From contig JAFAMK010000225.1 in NCBI GenBank assembly GCA_019233415.1, positions 1 to 10,398 on the forward strand: DNA of 10,398 nt. Direction: 5' to 3'. A model generated the notes under the pieces. The model searched no databases and was not told where the DNA came from. It saw nothing but the letters and a program-made list of their open reading frames with translations. Origin of the DNA: Vulcanimicrobiota bacterium (lineage in GTDB: Bacteria > Vulcanimicrobiota > Vulcanimicrobiia > Vulcanimicrobiales > Vulcanimicrobiaceae). A program made the translations under genes and the position numbers. Positions 1-6,412 of this stretch are shown here, one piece after another. How positions within the stretch are numbered: position 1 is the stretch's first letter; every line of letters starts with the position of its first letter.

Positions 1-1
1 G

Positions 2-286
2 TTCGTCGAAACGAACGCGACCGCATTGCGGCTTGAACGGCTCGGCATCGACGTCGCGACACTGCGCACGACCCGCCGCCCGCTCGTGCGCGTCTGCCTC
101 GACTGGACCGAACGCCGCCCACACCTCGCCGGCGCCGTCGGCGCCGCACTCGCCGACACATTTCTCGCGCGCGGCTGGGTCCGCCGCGCAACCGGCCATC
201 GCGGCCTACACGTCACCGAAGCGGGCACAACAGCTCTCGCGCGCGAGTTCGGTATCGACCTTCGCCCTTCGACAAGCTCAGGATGA
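2..286 (+). CDS. ArsR-family HTH transcriptional regulator, C-terminal part (5' end outside window)
   Basis: The frame is open from the left edge and gives 94 residues before the TGA at 284-286, so only the C-terminal part is present. The stretch CLDWTERRPHLAGAVGAAL, then LARGWVRR and a closing LHVTEAG..AL..EFGI, is the pattern I recognise from the C-terminal half of bacterial ArsR/SmtB-like winged-helix regulators, where the DNA-binding helices come earlier. Such proteins usually repress a neighbouring operon in response to a metal or another signal; nothing here tells which. The last residues (STSSG and the stop codon) are encoded by the left arm of the palindrome at 263-326, so the natural C-terminus has probably been altered by that element. 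The gene converges on the MacB-type permease gene. Its target cannot be told from this window. A TTG at 26 could act as a start, but the open frame and the family match upstream of it argue against that. Confidence 0.72.
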   Translation, partial: FVETNATALRLERLGIDVATLRTTRRPLVRVCLDWTERRPHLAGAVGAALADTFLARGWVRRATGHRGLHVTEAGTTALAREFGIDLRPSTSSG

Positions 287-326
287 CGGGGTAGTCTTCC
301 CGTCATCCTGAGCTTGTCGAAGGGCG
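263..326. repeat. Palindromic repeat element, copy 1 (possible bidirectional terminator)
   Basis: Bases 263-290 and 299-326 are perfect reverse complements (28 of 28) around an 8-base loop, 291-298. The core CCCTTCGACAAGCTCAGGAT recurs at 6522-6576. The element lies between two convergent genes: it contains the stop codon of the ArsR-type gene and ends six bases before the stop of the permease gene. The stem could end transcription from both sides, but there is no clear U-tract, so a terminator role is inference. Similar palindromes are familiar as dispersed repeats in GC-rich environmental genomes, so this is probably a repeat family rather than a gene-specific terminator. Confidence 0.9.
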
Positions 327-332
327 CTATGT

Positions 333-1550
333 TTATTCGAACCGCAGGGCGCGGATCGGGTCGAGGGCGGCGGCTTTGCGGGCGGGCCAGTAGCCGAAGA
401 ACACGCCGACCGCGGCGCTGAACGCCAGCGCGAGGAAGACCGAGGCGATCGGCACGCTCGAGGGCCAGTGCGCGAAGACCGCGATCGCGATGGCGCCGGC
501 GATGCCGAGGACGACGCCGATGGCGCCGCCGCCGGTCGAGAGCACGACGGCTTCGATCAGGAACTGGCGCAGGATCGCCGCGCTGCGCGCGCCGAGCGCG
601 ACGCGCAGTCCGATCTCGCGCGTGCGCTCGGTGACCGAGACCAGCATGATGTTCATGATCCCGATCCCGCCGACGAGCAGCGACACCGCGGCGACCGCGG
701 CCAGCAACAGCCCGAGAATCGCCGACGTCGCCGAAGCGGCTTGTGCGATGTCCTGCAGGTTGCGCACGGAGAAGTCGTCGGGTTGTCCCGCGACGATCCC
801 GTGGCGCTGCTCGAGCAGGCCGGTGATCTGCGTCTGCACCGAGTCGATGTGCGCGGCGTCGGTGGCCGAGACCATCAGCGCGCCGGCGCTCGTCCCGCCG
901 ACGAGCCGGTCGAGTGCGGAGGTGTACGGGATCAGCACGGTGTCGTCCTGATCCTGGCCGCCGGCGCTCTGCCCTCTTCCGATCAGCGTTCCGATCACGG
1001 TGAACGGGACGTTCCTGATGAGCACCGTCTGCCCGACCGGATCCCTGTTCGGGAACAGTTGCGACACGACGGTTTGTCCGAGGACGGCGACCTTCGCCGC
1101 GCTGTCGGTCTCGTTCTGCGAGAAGAACCGCCCGCTCGCGACGTCCCAGCTGCGCACGGTCGTGTAGGTCGGCGCGACGCCGGTGACGGTGGTCTGCCAG
1201 TTCTGACCGCCCGCGATCACCTGGCCGCGCACGTTGACCGACGGCGAAACCGCGCTGACGCCCGGCAGCTTCGCGATCGCGAGGCCGTCCGCGACGGTCA
1301 GCGACGAGGCGCCGCCGTTGCCGGTCTTCGCGCCGGTGGTCTGCACGCTGCCGGGGATGACGATGATGAGGTTCGAGCCGAGGCCGTTGATCTGGTTCGC
1401 GACCGAGCTGCTGGCGCCGGTCCCGATCGCAACGGTCACGATGACCGCCGCGACACCGATCACGATGCCGAGCATCGTCAGCAGCGAGCGCGAGCGGTTG
1501 CGCACGAGCGCTTGCAGCGCGAGCCGCACCGTTTGCACGAGGCTGATCAT
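333..1550 (-). CDS. MacB-type ABC transporter permease (FtsX-like)
   Basis: The 405-residue product is an inner-membrane permease of the MacB type. It has a first membrane helix at about 23-45, a large periplasmic domain at about 46-270 (MacB_PCD type), and three further helices at about 275-297, 333-359 and 367-389. The stretch GGIGIMNIMLVSVTERTREI at 294-313 and the ending PARKAAALDPIRALRFE are the most characteristic motifs of this family. MacB-like permeases do not carry substrate through the membrane. They use ATP hydrolysis to move a periplasmic adaptor and outer channel, exporting macrolides, peptides, siderophores or lipids from the periplasm. Here the ATPase is a separate protein encoded just upstream, unlike E. 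coli MacB, where both parts are fused. The ATG overlaps the ATPase stop codon by four bases (ATGA), implying translational coupling. The substrate is unknown. Confidence 0.93.
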   Translation of the reverse strand: MISLVQTVRLALQALVRNRSRSLLTMLGIVIGVAAVIVTVAIGTGASSSVANQINGLGSNLIIVIPGSVQTTGAKTGNGGASSLTVADGLAIAKLPGVSAVSPSVNVRGQVIAGGQNWQTTVTGVAPTYTTVRSWDVASGRFFSQNETDSAAKVAVLGQTVVSQLFPNRDPVGQTVLIRNVPFTVIGTLIGRGQSAGGQDQDDTVLIPYTSALDRLVGGTSAGALMVSATDAAHIDSVQTQITGLLEQRHGIVAGQPDDFSVRNLQDIAQAASATSAILGLLLAAVAAVSLLVGGIGIMNIMLVSVTERTREIGLRVALGARSAAILRQFLIEAVVLSTGGGAIGVVLGIAGAIAIAVFAHWPSSVPIASVFLALAFSAAVGVFFGYWPARKAAALDPIRALRFE

Positions 1551-2254
1551 ACGGGAACCTTTTCCTTCACCGGCTCGTCCGCGACGATGTGGCCGTCGCG
1601 GAACGTCACGAGCCGGCGCGCGTGCGCGGCGACGTCGGCCTCGTGCGTGACGAGCATGACCGTCATCCCGCGCTCGTCGTTGAGCCGCTGGAACAGCGCC
1701 ATCACGTCTTCCGACGACGCCGTGTCGAGCGCGCCGGTCGGCTCGTCGGCGAGGATCAACTGCGGGCGGTTCACGATCGAGCGTGCGATCGCGACGCGCT
1801 GCTGCTGACCGCCCGAGAGCTGGTTCGGCTGGTGCTGCGCGTACTTCGCGAGCCCGACCGCGTCGAGCGCTTCGAGCGCGGCGCGACGGCGTTCGGCCGC
1901 CGGGATGCCGGCGTAGACCATCGGCAGCTCGACGTTCTCGATCGCGGTCGTGCGCGGCAGCAGGTTGTAGGCCTGGAAGACGAACCCGAGCGCGCGCGAG
2001 CGCAGGTCGGCCAGCGCGTCGGACGGGAGCGCCGAGACCTCGTGGCCGGCGAACGCGTACGTCCCCGACGTCGGCCGGTCGAGCAGGCCGACGATGTGCA
2101 TGAACGTCGACTTGCCCGAGCCCGACGGCCCCATCACCGCGACGAACTCGCCGGGCTCGATGGTGAGGTCGACGCCGCGCAGCGCGACGACGTCCTCACC
2201 CCCTTCGAGCGGATAGACTTTGCGCAGATCGCGCACCTCGACGACGGGCGTCAT
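1547..2254 (-). CDS. ABC transporter ATP-binding protein (MacB/LolD type)
   Basis: The 235-residue product is a complete nucleotide-binding domain: Walker A GPSGSGKST (42-50), Q-loop Q94 in FVFQAYNLLP, signature LSGGQQQR (146-153), Walker B ILADEP with catalytic E171, the D-loop region GALD and the H-loop H204 in LVTHE. The pattern is that of the LolD/MacB/FtsE group, which pairs with FtsX-type permeases, and it should energise the permease encoded next. The start chosen is the ATG at 2254-2252, because homology begins at once (VVEVRDLRKVYPL) and the ATG overlaps the adaptor's TAA stop by one base. The same frame stays open far upstream, to 3877, but that part is an arginine-rich shadow of the adaptor gene. 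Confidence 0.95.
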   Translation of the reverse strand: MTPVVEVRDLRKVYPLEGGEDVVALRGVDLTIEPGEFVAVMGPSGSGKSTFMHIVGLLDRPTSGTYAFAGHEVSALPSDALADLRSRALGFVFQAYNLLPRTTAIENVELPMVYAGIPAAERRRAALEALDAVGLAKYAQHQPNQLSGGQQQRVAIARSIVNRPQLILADEPTGALDTASSEDVMALFQRLNDERGMTVMLVTHEADVAAHARRLVTFRDGHIVADEPVKEKVPV

Positions 2255-3954
2255 TAGCCGCCTCCACCGCGTGGGCCGCCGCCGCCGAAGCGCTGGCCGC
2301 CGCCGAGCAGGTTGCGCGTGTTCGTGCTCGACGCACCCTTCGAGCTGCGGTTGTCGCCCGTGACGACCATGTCGTTCTCGTCGAGCGTGCCGCGCAGCGG
2401 CGTCACCGACGCCTGCGTGTCGCCGACGAGGCCGACCTTGACCGGAACCGGGACGAGCTTCCCGCCGCGCTGGACGAAGATCCGCCCGAAGGAGCCCGCA
2501 GTCACCGCGCCGCCGCTCGACGCGCTCGTCGCGCCCCACGGGGAGCCGCCGTTGTTGCTCTGCGCCGCGCCGGACTGGCGGTTCTGGCCGCCGCCGTTCT
2601 GGCCGTTCTGTGCGCGCGGTCGGCGCGCGATCGAGCCGGCCGGCGGGGTGTAGCTGAACGCCGCGAGCGGGATGATCGTCGCGTTGTCGACGTGCGCGAC
2701 CTTGACCGTCGCGTTCGCCGTCATGCCCGGGCGCAGCGCGCCGTCCTTGTTGTCGACGTAGACGACGACCGTGTACGTCACGACGTTCGAGACGGTGGTC
2801 GGGTTCTGCCGCACCTGCGCGACGTTCGCGGTGAAGACGCGGTTCGGGTACGCGAGCACGGTGAACGAGACCGCGTCGCCCGGCGCGACGCGCCCGATGT
2901 CGGGCTCGCCGACCGACAGGTCGAGCTCCATCTTCTCGAGGTTCTGCGCGATCGTGAACAGTGTCGGCGTCTGCAGGCTCGCCGCGACGGTCTGACCGAT
3001 CGAGACGACGCGCGAGATGACGGTGCCGTCGACCGGCGAGGTGATGATCGTGTGGTCGAGGTTCGCCTGCGCGGTCGTGACCTGCGCCTGCTGCATCCCG
3101 ATCGCCGCGACGTTCGCGTCGTGCACCGCCGACTCGCTGGCCGCGCTCGCACTCGACACGCCGGTCTGCGCCGACGACGCCGCCTGCTGCGAGGTCGCCT
3201 GCGCGACCTGCGCCGCCGATGCCTTCGACTGCGCTTGCGCCTGCGTCACCGCGGTCTGCGCCGCTTCGAGCGCGGTCTGCGCCGCGACTTCGCTCGACTG
3301 GTCGGTGTCGACCTGGCTCTGCGCGATGTAGCCCTGCGCGAGCAGCTGGCGGTCGCGTGCGACCGTCTGCTGCGCGAGCGCGAGCGCGCTCTGCGCCTTC
3401 GTCACGTTCGCCTGCGCGGTCGCGATCGCGGTGTTCGACGCGGCGGCGGTCGCCTGCGCGGCGCGCACCGCGTCGGCCTGCGCTTGCGCCTGGGCCTGCG
3501 CGGCGGCGACGGACGACGGTCCGCCGCTCGCGGTCGCGTTCGACGCCTGCGCCTGCGCCTCGCTCTGCGCGAGCGACGCGCGCGCCGAGTCGAGCGCGGC
3601 TTGGAACGTCGTCGGGTCGATCTTCGCGAGGACCTGACCCTTCTTGACGTGCGCGTTGAAGTCGGCGTCGATCTCGGAGATCGTCCCCGAGACCTGCGTG
3701 CCGACGCTGATCGTATTCTGCGGGTTCAGCGTCCCGCTCGCCGTGACGGTTTGCGCGAGCGACCCCGACTGCACCGGAACGGTGACGTACTCGACGGCGC
3801 CGGCTTGAGCGCGCACGACGATGACCGAGACGACGATCGCGGCGACCAGGAGCAGCGCCGCGCCGATGATCCACCACCGCGGGCGACGACGCGGCGACTC
3901 CAGGACAACGGATGAAACGCGGCCGTTTGTCGCTGGCCGCTCCAGTGTTTGCAT
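2254..3954 (-). CDS. MacA/HlyD-like periplasmic adaptor protein
   Basis: The 566-residue product should be a membrane-fusion (adaptor) protein that links the inner-membrane ABC pump to an outer-membrane channel. It has a cytoplasmic N-terminus, one membrane helix at about 27-48, and the first half of a barrel-sandwich (lipoyl-like) domain at about 81-115 (GTQVSGTISEI, VKKGQVLAKID). An unusually long alanine- and glutamine-rich helical hairpin follows at about 116-300. The second half-motif TSPVDGTVISR is at 305-315, then come beta-barrel and membrane-proximal domains. A glycine/asparagine-rich stretch at about 441-488 and a glycine-rich tail at 550-566 are low-complexity additions. MacA proteins are typically under 400 residues, so this one is long, mainly in the hairpin and those additions. 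It is the first gene of the three-gene pump operon and has a strong ribosome-binding site. No outer-membrane channel gene is in the window, so the partner must lie elsewhere. Confidence 0.9.
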   Translation of the reverse strand: MQTLERPATNGRVSSVVLESPRRRPRWWIIGAALLLVAAIVVSVIVVRAQAGAVEYVTVPVQSGSLAQTVTASGTLNPQNTISVGTQVSGTISEIDADFNAHVKKGQVLAKIDPTTFQAALDSARASLAQSEAQAQASNATASGGPSSVAAAQAQAQAQADAVRAAQATAAASNTAIATAQANVTKAQSALALAQQTVARDRQLLAQGYIAQSQVDTDQSSEVAAQTALEAAQTAVTQAQAQSKASAAQVAQATSQQAASSAQTGVSSASAASESAVHDANVAAIGMQQAQVTTAQANLDHTIITSPVDGTVISRVVSIGQTVAASLQTPTLFTIAQNLEKMELDLSVGEPDIGRVAPGDAVSFTVLAYPNRVFTANVAQVRQNPTTVSNVVTYTVVVYVDNKDGALRPGMTANATVKVAHVDNATIIPLAAFSYTPPAGSIARRPRAQNGQNGGGQNRQSGAAQSNNGGSPWGATSASSGGAVTAGSFGRIFVQRGGKLVPVPVKVGLVGDTQASVTPLRGTLDENDMVVTGDNRSSKGASSTNTRNLLGGGQRFGGGGPRGGGG

Positions 3955-3955
3955 A

Positions 3956-3983
3956 GCTGTACTCCTCTACTCGCTAGTACAGC
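3956..3983. promoter_or_regulatory. Inverted repeat around the ribosome-binding site of the exporter operon
   Basis: GCTGTACT (3956-3963) and AGTACAGC (3976-3983) are perfect 8-bp complementary arms with a 12-base spacer that holds most of the Shine-Dalgarno sequence. In DNA this could be an operator for a dimeric regulator. In RNA it would be a hairpin presenting or hiding the ribosome-binding site. Chance is possible for an 8-bp match, but the location directly before the first gene of the pump operon makes it worth noting. The surrounding gap, 3955-4048, is visibly more AT-rich than its neighbours and is the likely promoter region; I cannot name clear -35 and -10 boxes. Confidence 0.45.
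3962..3968 (-). promoter_or_regulatory. Shine-Dalgarno of the adaptor gene
   Basis: On the minus strand AGAGGAG lies seven bases before the ATG at 3954. This is one of the two strongest ribosome-binding sites in the window, and it fixes the start of the adaptor gene. It sits between the arms of the inverted repeat at 3956-3983. Confidence 0.8.
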
Positions 3984-4048
3984 CGGAAGTGCTAAGCTCT
4001 AGATGAGAATTACTCCTAGTCTATTCCCAGGAACGACCCCAGCGATTC

Positions 4049-5110
4049 TCAGGCGAACTGGCCGAAGAACATGTCCAGCGCGTCCGCCGGGCTGCCGCCC
4101 GCCTGCGCGCGCCGCCGCGCCGCGCCAAGGTCCGGGCTCGGATGCACGACGAGCGCGCTCGTCGGCTCGCCACCCGGCACGAGCGTGAGGGCGTCGAACC
4201 GGGCGGGCGTCACGACGCTCTGCCAGGGCGCCAGCACGACGCTCGCACCGTCCGGCGTGTCGATTCGCAGGTGCGCGTCCATCGCGGTGATCGTCAGCGG
4301 CAGGCCGTCGGTCTCCAGCCGTGCCTCGTTGGCGCGCACCGCGACGCGCTCGACGAGGAAGCGCCGGTCGGCGATCAGCAGGGTCCGTTCGAGCCCGTCG
4401 GCCGCGTACGCGAGCTCCGTCACCGCGCCGGGGAACGTCGCGCGGAAGTCGAGTACGTCGCCGGCCTTCGCGACGTGCAGTTCGCGCGGCTTGCCGTCCG
4501 CGCCGACGCGGTTCCAGTCGAAGATGCGGTAGGTCAGATCGCTGGCCTGCTGCGTTTCGAAGAGCTGAATCCCCGCGCCGATCGCGTGCAGCGTCCCCGC
4601 GGGGAGGTAGAAGGCGTCGCCGGGCTTGACCGGAACGCGGCGCAGAATCTCGCCGAGCGTGCCGTCGGCGACGCGCCGTTCGTACTCCACGCGCGTCGTG
4701 TCGCGCGACCAGCCGAGCACGAGTTCCGCGCCGGGCGCGCAGTCGAGGATGTACCAGCACTCGGTCTTGCCGTTGGGCTGGCCTTCGACGCGCTGCGCGT
4801 ACGCGTCGTCCGGGTGCACCTGCACCGAGAGCGCCGCGTGCGCGTCGATGATCTTCGTCAGCACCGGGAAGATGCGGTGCGCGTCGATCGGACCGGTCAG
4901 GTCGTCGCCCAGCTCCGCGCGCAATTCGCCGAGCGTCTTGCGCGCGAGCGGGCCGTTCGCGATGCGGTTCTCGTCCCAGCACTCCCACGACTCGCCGAGG
5001 GGCGTCGTGCGGTCGCCGTGCTTGCCGTAGCGCGTGACGAGCGCGTCGCCGCCCCAGATCGCGGGCGTCTCCTTCGGTTCGAGGACGTACGGGTAGAGCC
5101 GGTCATTCAC
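4049..5110 (-). CDS. manA: Mannose-6-phosphate isomerase, class I
   Basis: The enzyme interconverts mannose 6-phosphate and fructose 6-phosphate in the cytoplasm, feeding GDP-mannose and surface sugar synthesis or mannose use. From the GTG at 5110 the product is 353 residues. It opens with the family's typical YPYVLEPKETPAIWGGD, and the zinc-site motifs are visible: QVHPDD (Q97, H99), E117 in TECWYIL and H175 in LPAGTLHAIGAG. The stretch YRIFDWNR (194-201) belongs to the active-site side of the fold. The size and motif spacing resemble the shorter Bacillus-type enzymes rather than the roughly 390-residue E. coli form. An upstream in-frame ATG at 5191 would add 27 residues, but they do not resemble the family and would overlap the preceding gene by 44 bases, so I prefer the GTG. 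It follows the small secreted-protein gene by 37 bases and precedes the exporter operon by 94 bases. Confidence 0.92.
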   Translation of the reverse strand: MNDRLYPYVLEPKETPAIWGGDALVTRYGKHGDRTTPLGESWECWDENRIANGPLARKTLGELRAELGDDLTGPIDAHRIFPVLTKIIDAHAALSVQVHPDDAYAQRVEGQPNGKTECWYILDCAPGAELVLGWSRDTTRVEYERRVADGTLGEILRRVPVKPGDAFYLPAGTLHAIGAGIQLFETQQASDLTYRIFDWNRVGADGKPRELHVAKAGDVLDFRATFPGAVTELAYAADGLERTLLIADRRFLVERVAVRANEARLETDGLPLTITAMDAHLRIDTPDGASVVLAPWQSVVTPARFDALTLVPGGEPTSALVVHPSPDLGAARRRAQAGGSPADALDMFFGQFA

Positions 5111-5147
5111 GCTGCCGACTCTACCGGGTCCGTGGACGACGAATCCT

Positions 5148-5636
5148 TCAGTCGCGCCGAACGATCGTCGTCGAGCGGTTGTTGTTCGCAACCGCCACGA
5201 TGCCGACGATCACGACCAGGACGACCGCGCCGACGATGACCCACGTCCAGTTCACGGTATTGGTCGTCGTGTTCGTCGTCGTGGTCGTGTCGCTGCTGCT
5301 GCTTTGGCCGGAGGTGGTCCCGCTGGCGGGGCCGGCCGTGCTGCTGCTGCTTGACGCCCCGCTACCACCGCCCCCACCGCCGCCGCTGGTCGACTGCGCG
5401 AGCGCGAACGTTGGCGCGAGGGCCAGGAAGAGCGTCAGTGCGAGAACCGCACATCGAGTGAGCATTCGCATCGTCACCGCCTGTCTCTCCGTCGTTTGGG
5501 AGAAGCGCGCGACGTCCATCGGCTCCGGATCACCGCCCGGCGTGGTTGGATCGGCCGGCGGCCCCGGTTCGGGCGGCGAGTCCGGCGCGCCGGGGACGTC
5601 GGGGGTGGTTTCCGGGATCACATATTCCGCAGACAT
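5148..5636 (-). CDS. Small exported Gly/Ser/Thr-rich protein with C-terminal membrane segment
   Basis: I do not recognise a family. The longest frame is 162 residues. Residues 1-54 are proline-rich and acidic (VIPETTPDVPGAPDSPPEPG). Next comes a clear signal peptide beginning MRMLTRCAVLALTLFLALAP and ending near ALAQ, then a glycine tract, serine-rich and threonine-rich runs, one membrane helix (WVIVGAVVLVVIVGIVAVA) and a short basic tail. A signal peptide should be at the N-terminus, so translation may really start at the ATG at 5471, giving 107 residues. In that case 5472-5636 is either leader or a separate short reading frame. The mature protein would be a flexible stalk anchored by its C-terminus. 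It lies first in the leftward block, before manA, and is divergent from the LolA-like gene. A structural or surface role is only a guess. Confidence 0.62.
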   Translation of the reverse strand: MSAEYVIPETTPDVPGAPDSPPEPGPPADPTTPGGDPEPMDVARFSQTTERQAVTMRMLTRCAVLALTLFLALAPTFALAQSTSGGGGGGGSGASSSSSTAGPASGTTSGQSSSSDTTTTTNTTTNTVNWTWVIVGAVVLVVIVGIVAVANNNRSTTIVRRD

Positions 5637-5728
5637 CGCTCCGACTGAGGTTCCCGAGCGCGCCCTCTCCGAAACCGGCGGCGAGGCGAGCCGGCAACCC
5701 TACCCTAAATCTCTGAGTTGAACCGTCA
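5637..5728. other. Divergent intergenic region
   Basis: These 92 bases separate the leftward small exported-protein gene from the rightward LolA-like gene, so promoters for both directions should lie here. I see no convincing -35/-10 pair, operator or hairpin. The segment just before the rightward start (TACCCTAAATCTCTGAGTTG) is the least GC-rich part and could hold a -10 element, but it has no good Shine-Dalgarno sequence. Confidence 0.35.
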
Positions 5729-6376
5729 GTGCGCCACGTTCTTCTCCGCTTCGCTCTCGCCGCGGCGTCCATTGGTCTGCTTGCCGAAGCCCCAGCTCCG
5801 TCGGCTCCCTCGACGTCCGACGAGGCCGCCCGCATCTTCGCCCTGAGCGGGGCCCGCACGGCACCGGTGCAGTCCTACACCTCGAAGCTCCACGTGGACT
5901 TCGCGCTGCGCTCGTTCCCGTACCTGAAGTTTCACCTGACGGGACGTATCGAGTACAAGCGGCCGAACCTCTACTCGGTCCACTTCGACCATGTGCCGTG
6001 GTTCGGCAAGGGCTTCGAGGATATGAAGATGGACCCGCTGCAGCCGCAACTGTGGTCGCAGCACTACGACGTCGCCAGCATCGCCCACGACGGCGATCGG
6101 ACAAAAGTCGAGATGCACGATCGTGTCGACGGCCACATCAAGGGCATCCACGCGGAACTGGACGGCGACGGCCTGCGCCGGATCGCCTGGGACTACGTCA
6201 ACGGCGGCCGCATCGAAGTGCAGGTGAACCCCGTCGTCGTCGACGGCGTCCCCGTCCCCGCAAGCGAAGACGCGGAGATCAAGCTCCCCACCTACCACGT
6301 GGTCGCGCACGCGACGTTCTCCGACTACAAGATCGTCACGGATACCGCCTTAACCGCCGCCACAACCGCCCGCTGA
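5729..6376 (+). CDS. Secreted LolA-like (outer-membrane lipoprotein-sorting fold) protein
   Basis: The 215-residue product starts at a GTG and has a signal peptide (residues 1 to about 20: MRHVLLRFALAAASIGLLAE), so it should be periplasmic. The rest looks like a series of beta strands such as SYTSKLHVDFALRSFPYLKF, GRIEYKRPNLYSVHFD and GGRIEVQVNPVVVDGV. This resembles the LolA/LppX-type half-barrel proteins that carry lipid-modified or hydrophobic ligands across the periplasm. The fold assignment comes from overall pattern, not from a diagnostic motif, and is tentative. It lies 36 bases before hpnG on the same strand, so the two may be cotranscribed. A lipid-handling role linked to hopanoids is a positional inference. 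No strong ribosome-binding site precedes the GTG, but no other start fits the signal peptide. Confidence 0.65.
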   Translation: MRHVLLRFALAAASIGLLAEAPAPSAPSTSDEAARIFALSGARTAPVQSYTSKLHVDFALRSFPYLKFHLTGRIEYKRPNLYSVHFDHVPWFGKGFEDMKMDPLQPQLWSQHYDVASIAHDGDRTKVEMHDRVDGHIKGIHAELDGDGLRRIAWDYVNGGRIEVQVNPVVVDGVPVPASEDAEIKLPTYHVVAHATFSDYKIVTDTALTAATTAR

Positions 6377-6412
6377 GGCCCGACGCGCTGAGCACATGAG
6401 GACGGCGAACCG

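Noticed and set aside
468..1808. Long open frame on the + strand opposite the permease and ATPase genes
   Set aside because: Its product is almost all Arg, Asp, Gly and Ala with no domain pattern, as expected from the complement of GC-rich genes; the minus strand there holds well-recognised families.
3130..3560. Repetitive GCCTGCGC-like DNA that could suggest a tandem repeat or CRISPR
   Set aside because: It has no regular spacers; the pattern follows from Ala/Gln-rich codons of the adaptor's helical hairpin.
2255..3877. Upstream extension of the ATPase frame
   Set aside because: It is an arginine-rich out-of-frame reading of the adaptor gene; ATPase homology starts exactly at the ATG at 2254, which overlaps the adaptor stop.
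2692..3915. Open frame of 407 codons on the + strand opposite the adaptor gene
   Set aside because: The product is a low-complexity Arg/Asp/Leu string made by the complement of the Ala/Gln repeats; no real domain is visible.
4142..5239. Open frame on the + strand opposite manA
   Set aside because: It is a shadow of manA, whose zinc-site motifs are intact on the minus strand.
5364..5391. CCACCGCC-type tract
   Set aside because: It encodes the glycine run of the small exported protein and needs no separate explanation.
6399..6409. AGGACGGCGAA occurs here and again at 7465-7475, each just before a gene start
   Set aside because: Eleven bases in GC-rich DNA around AGGA-type ribosome-binding sites can match by chance, and the second copy is followed by a better site of its own.
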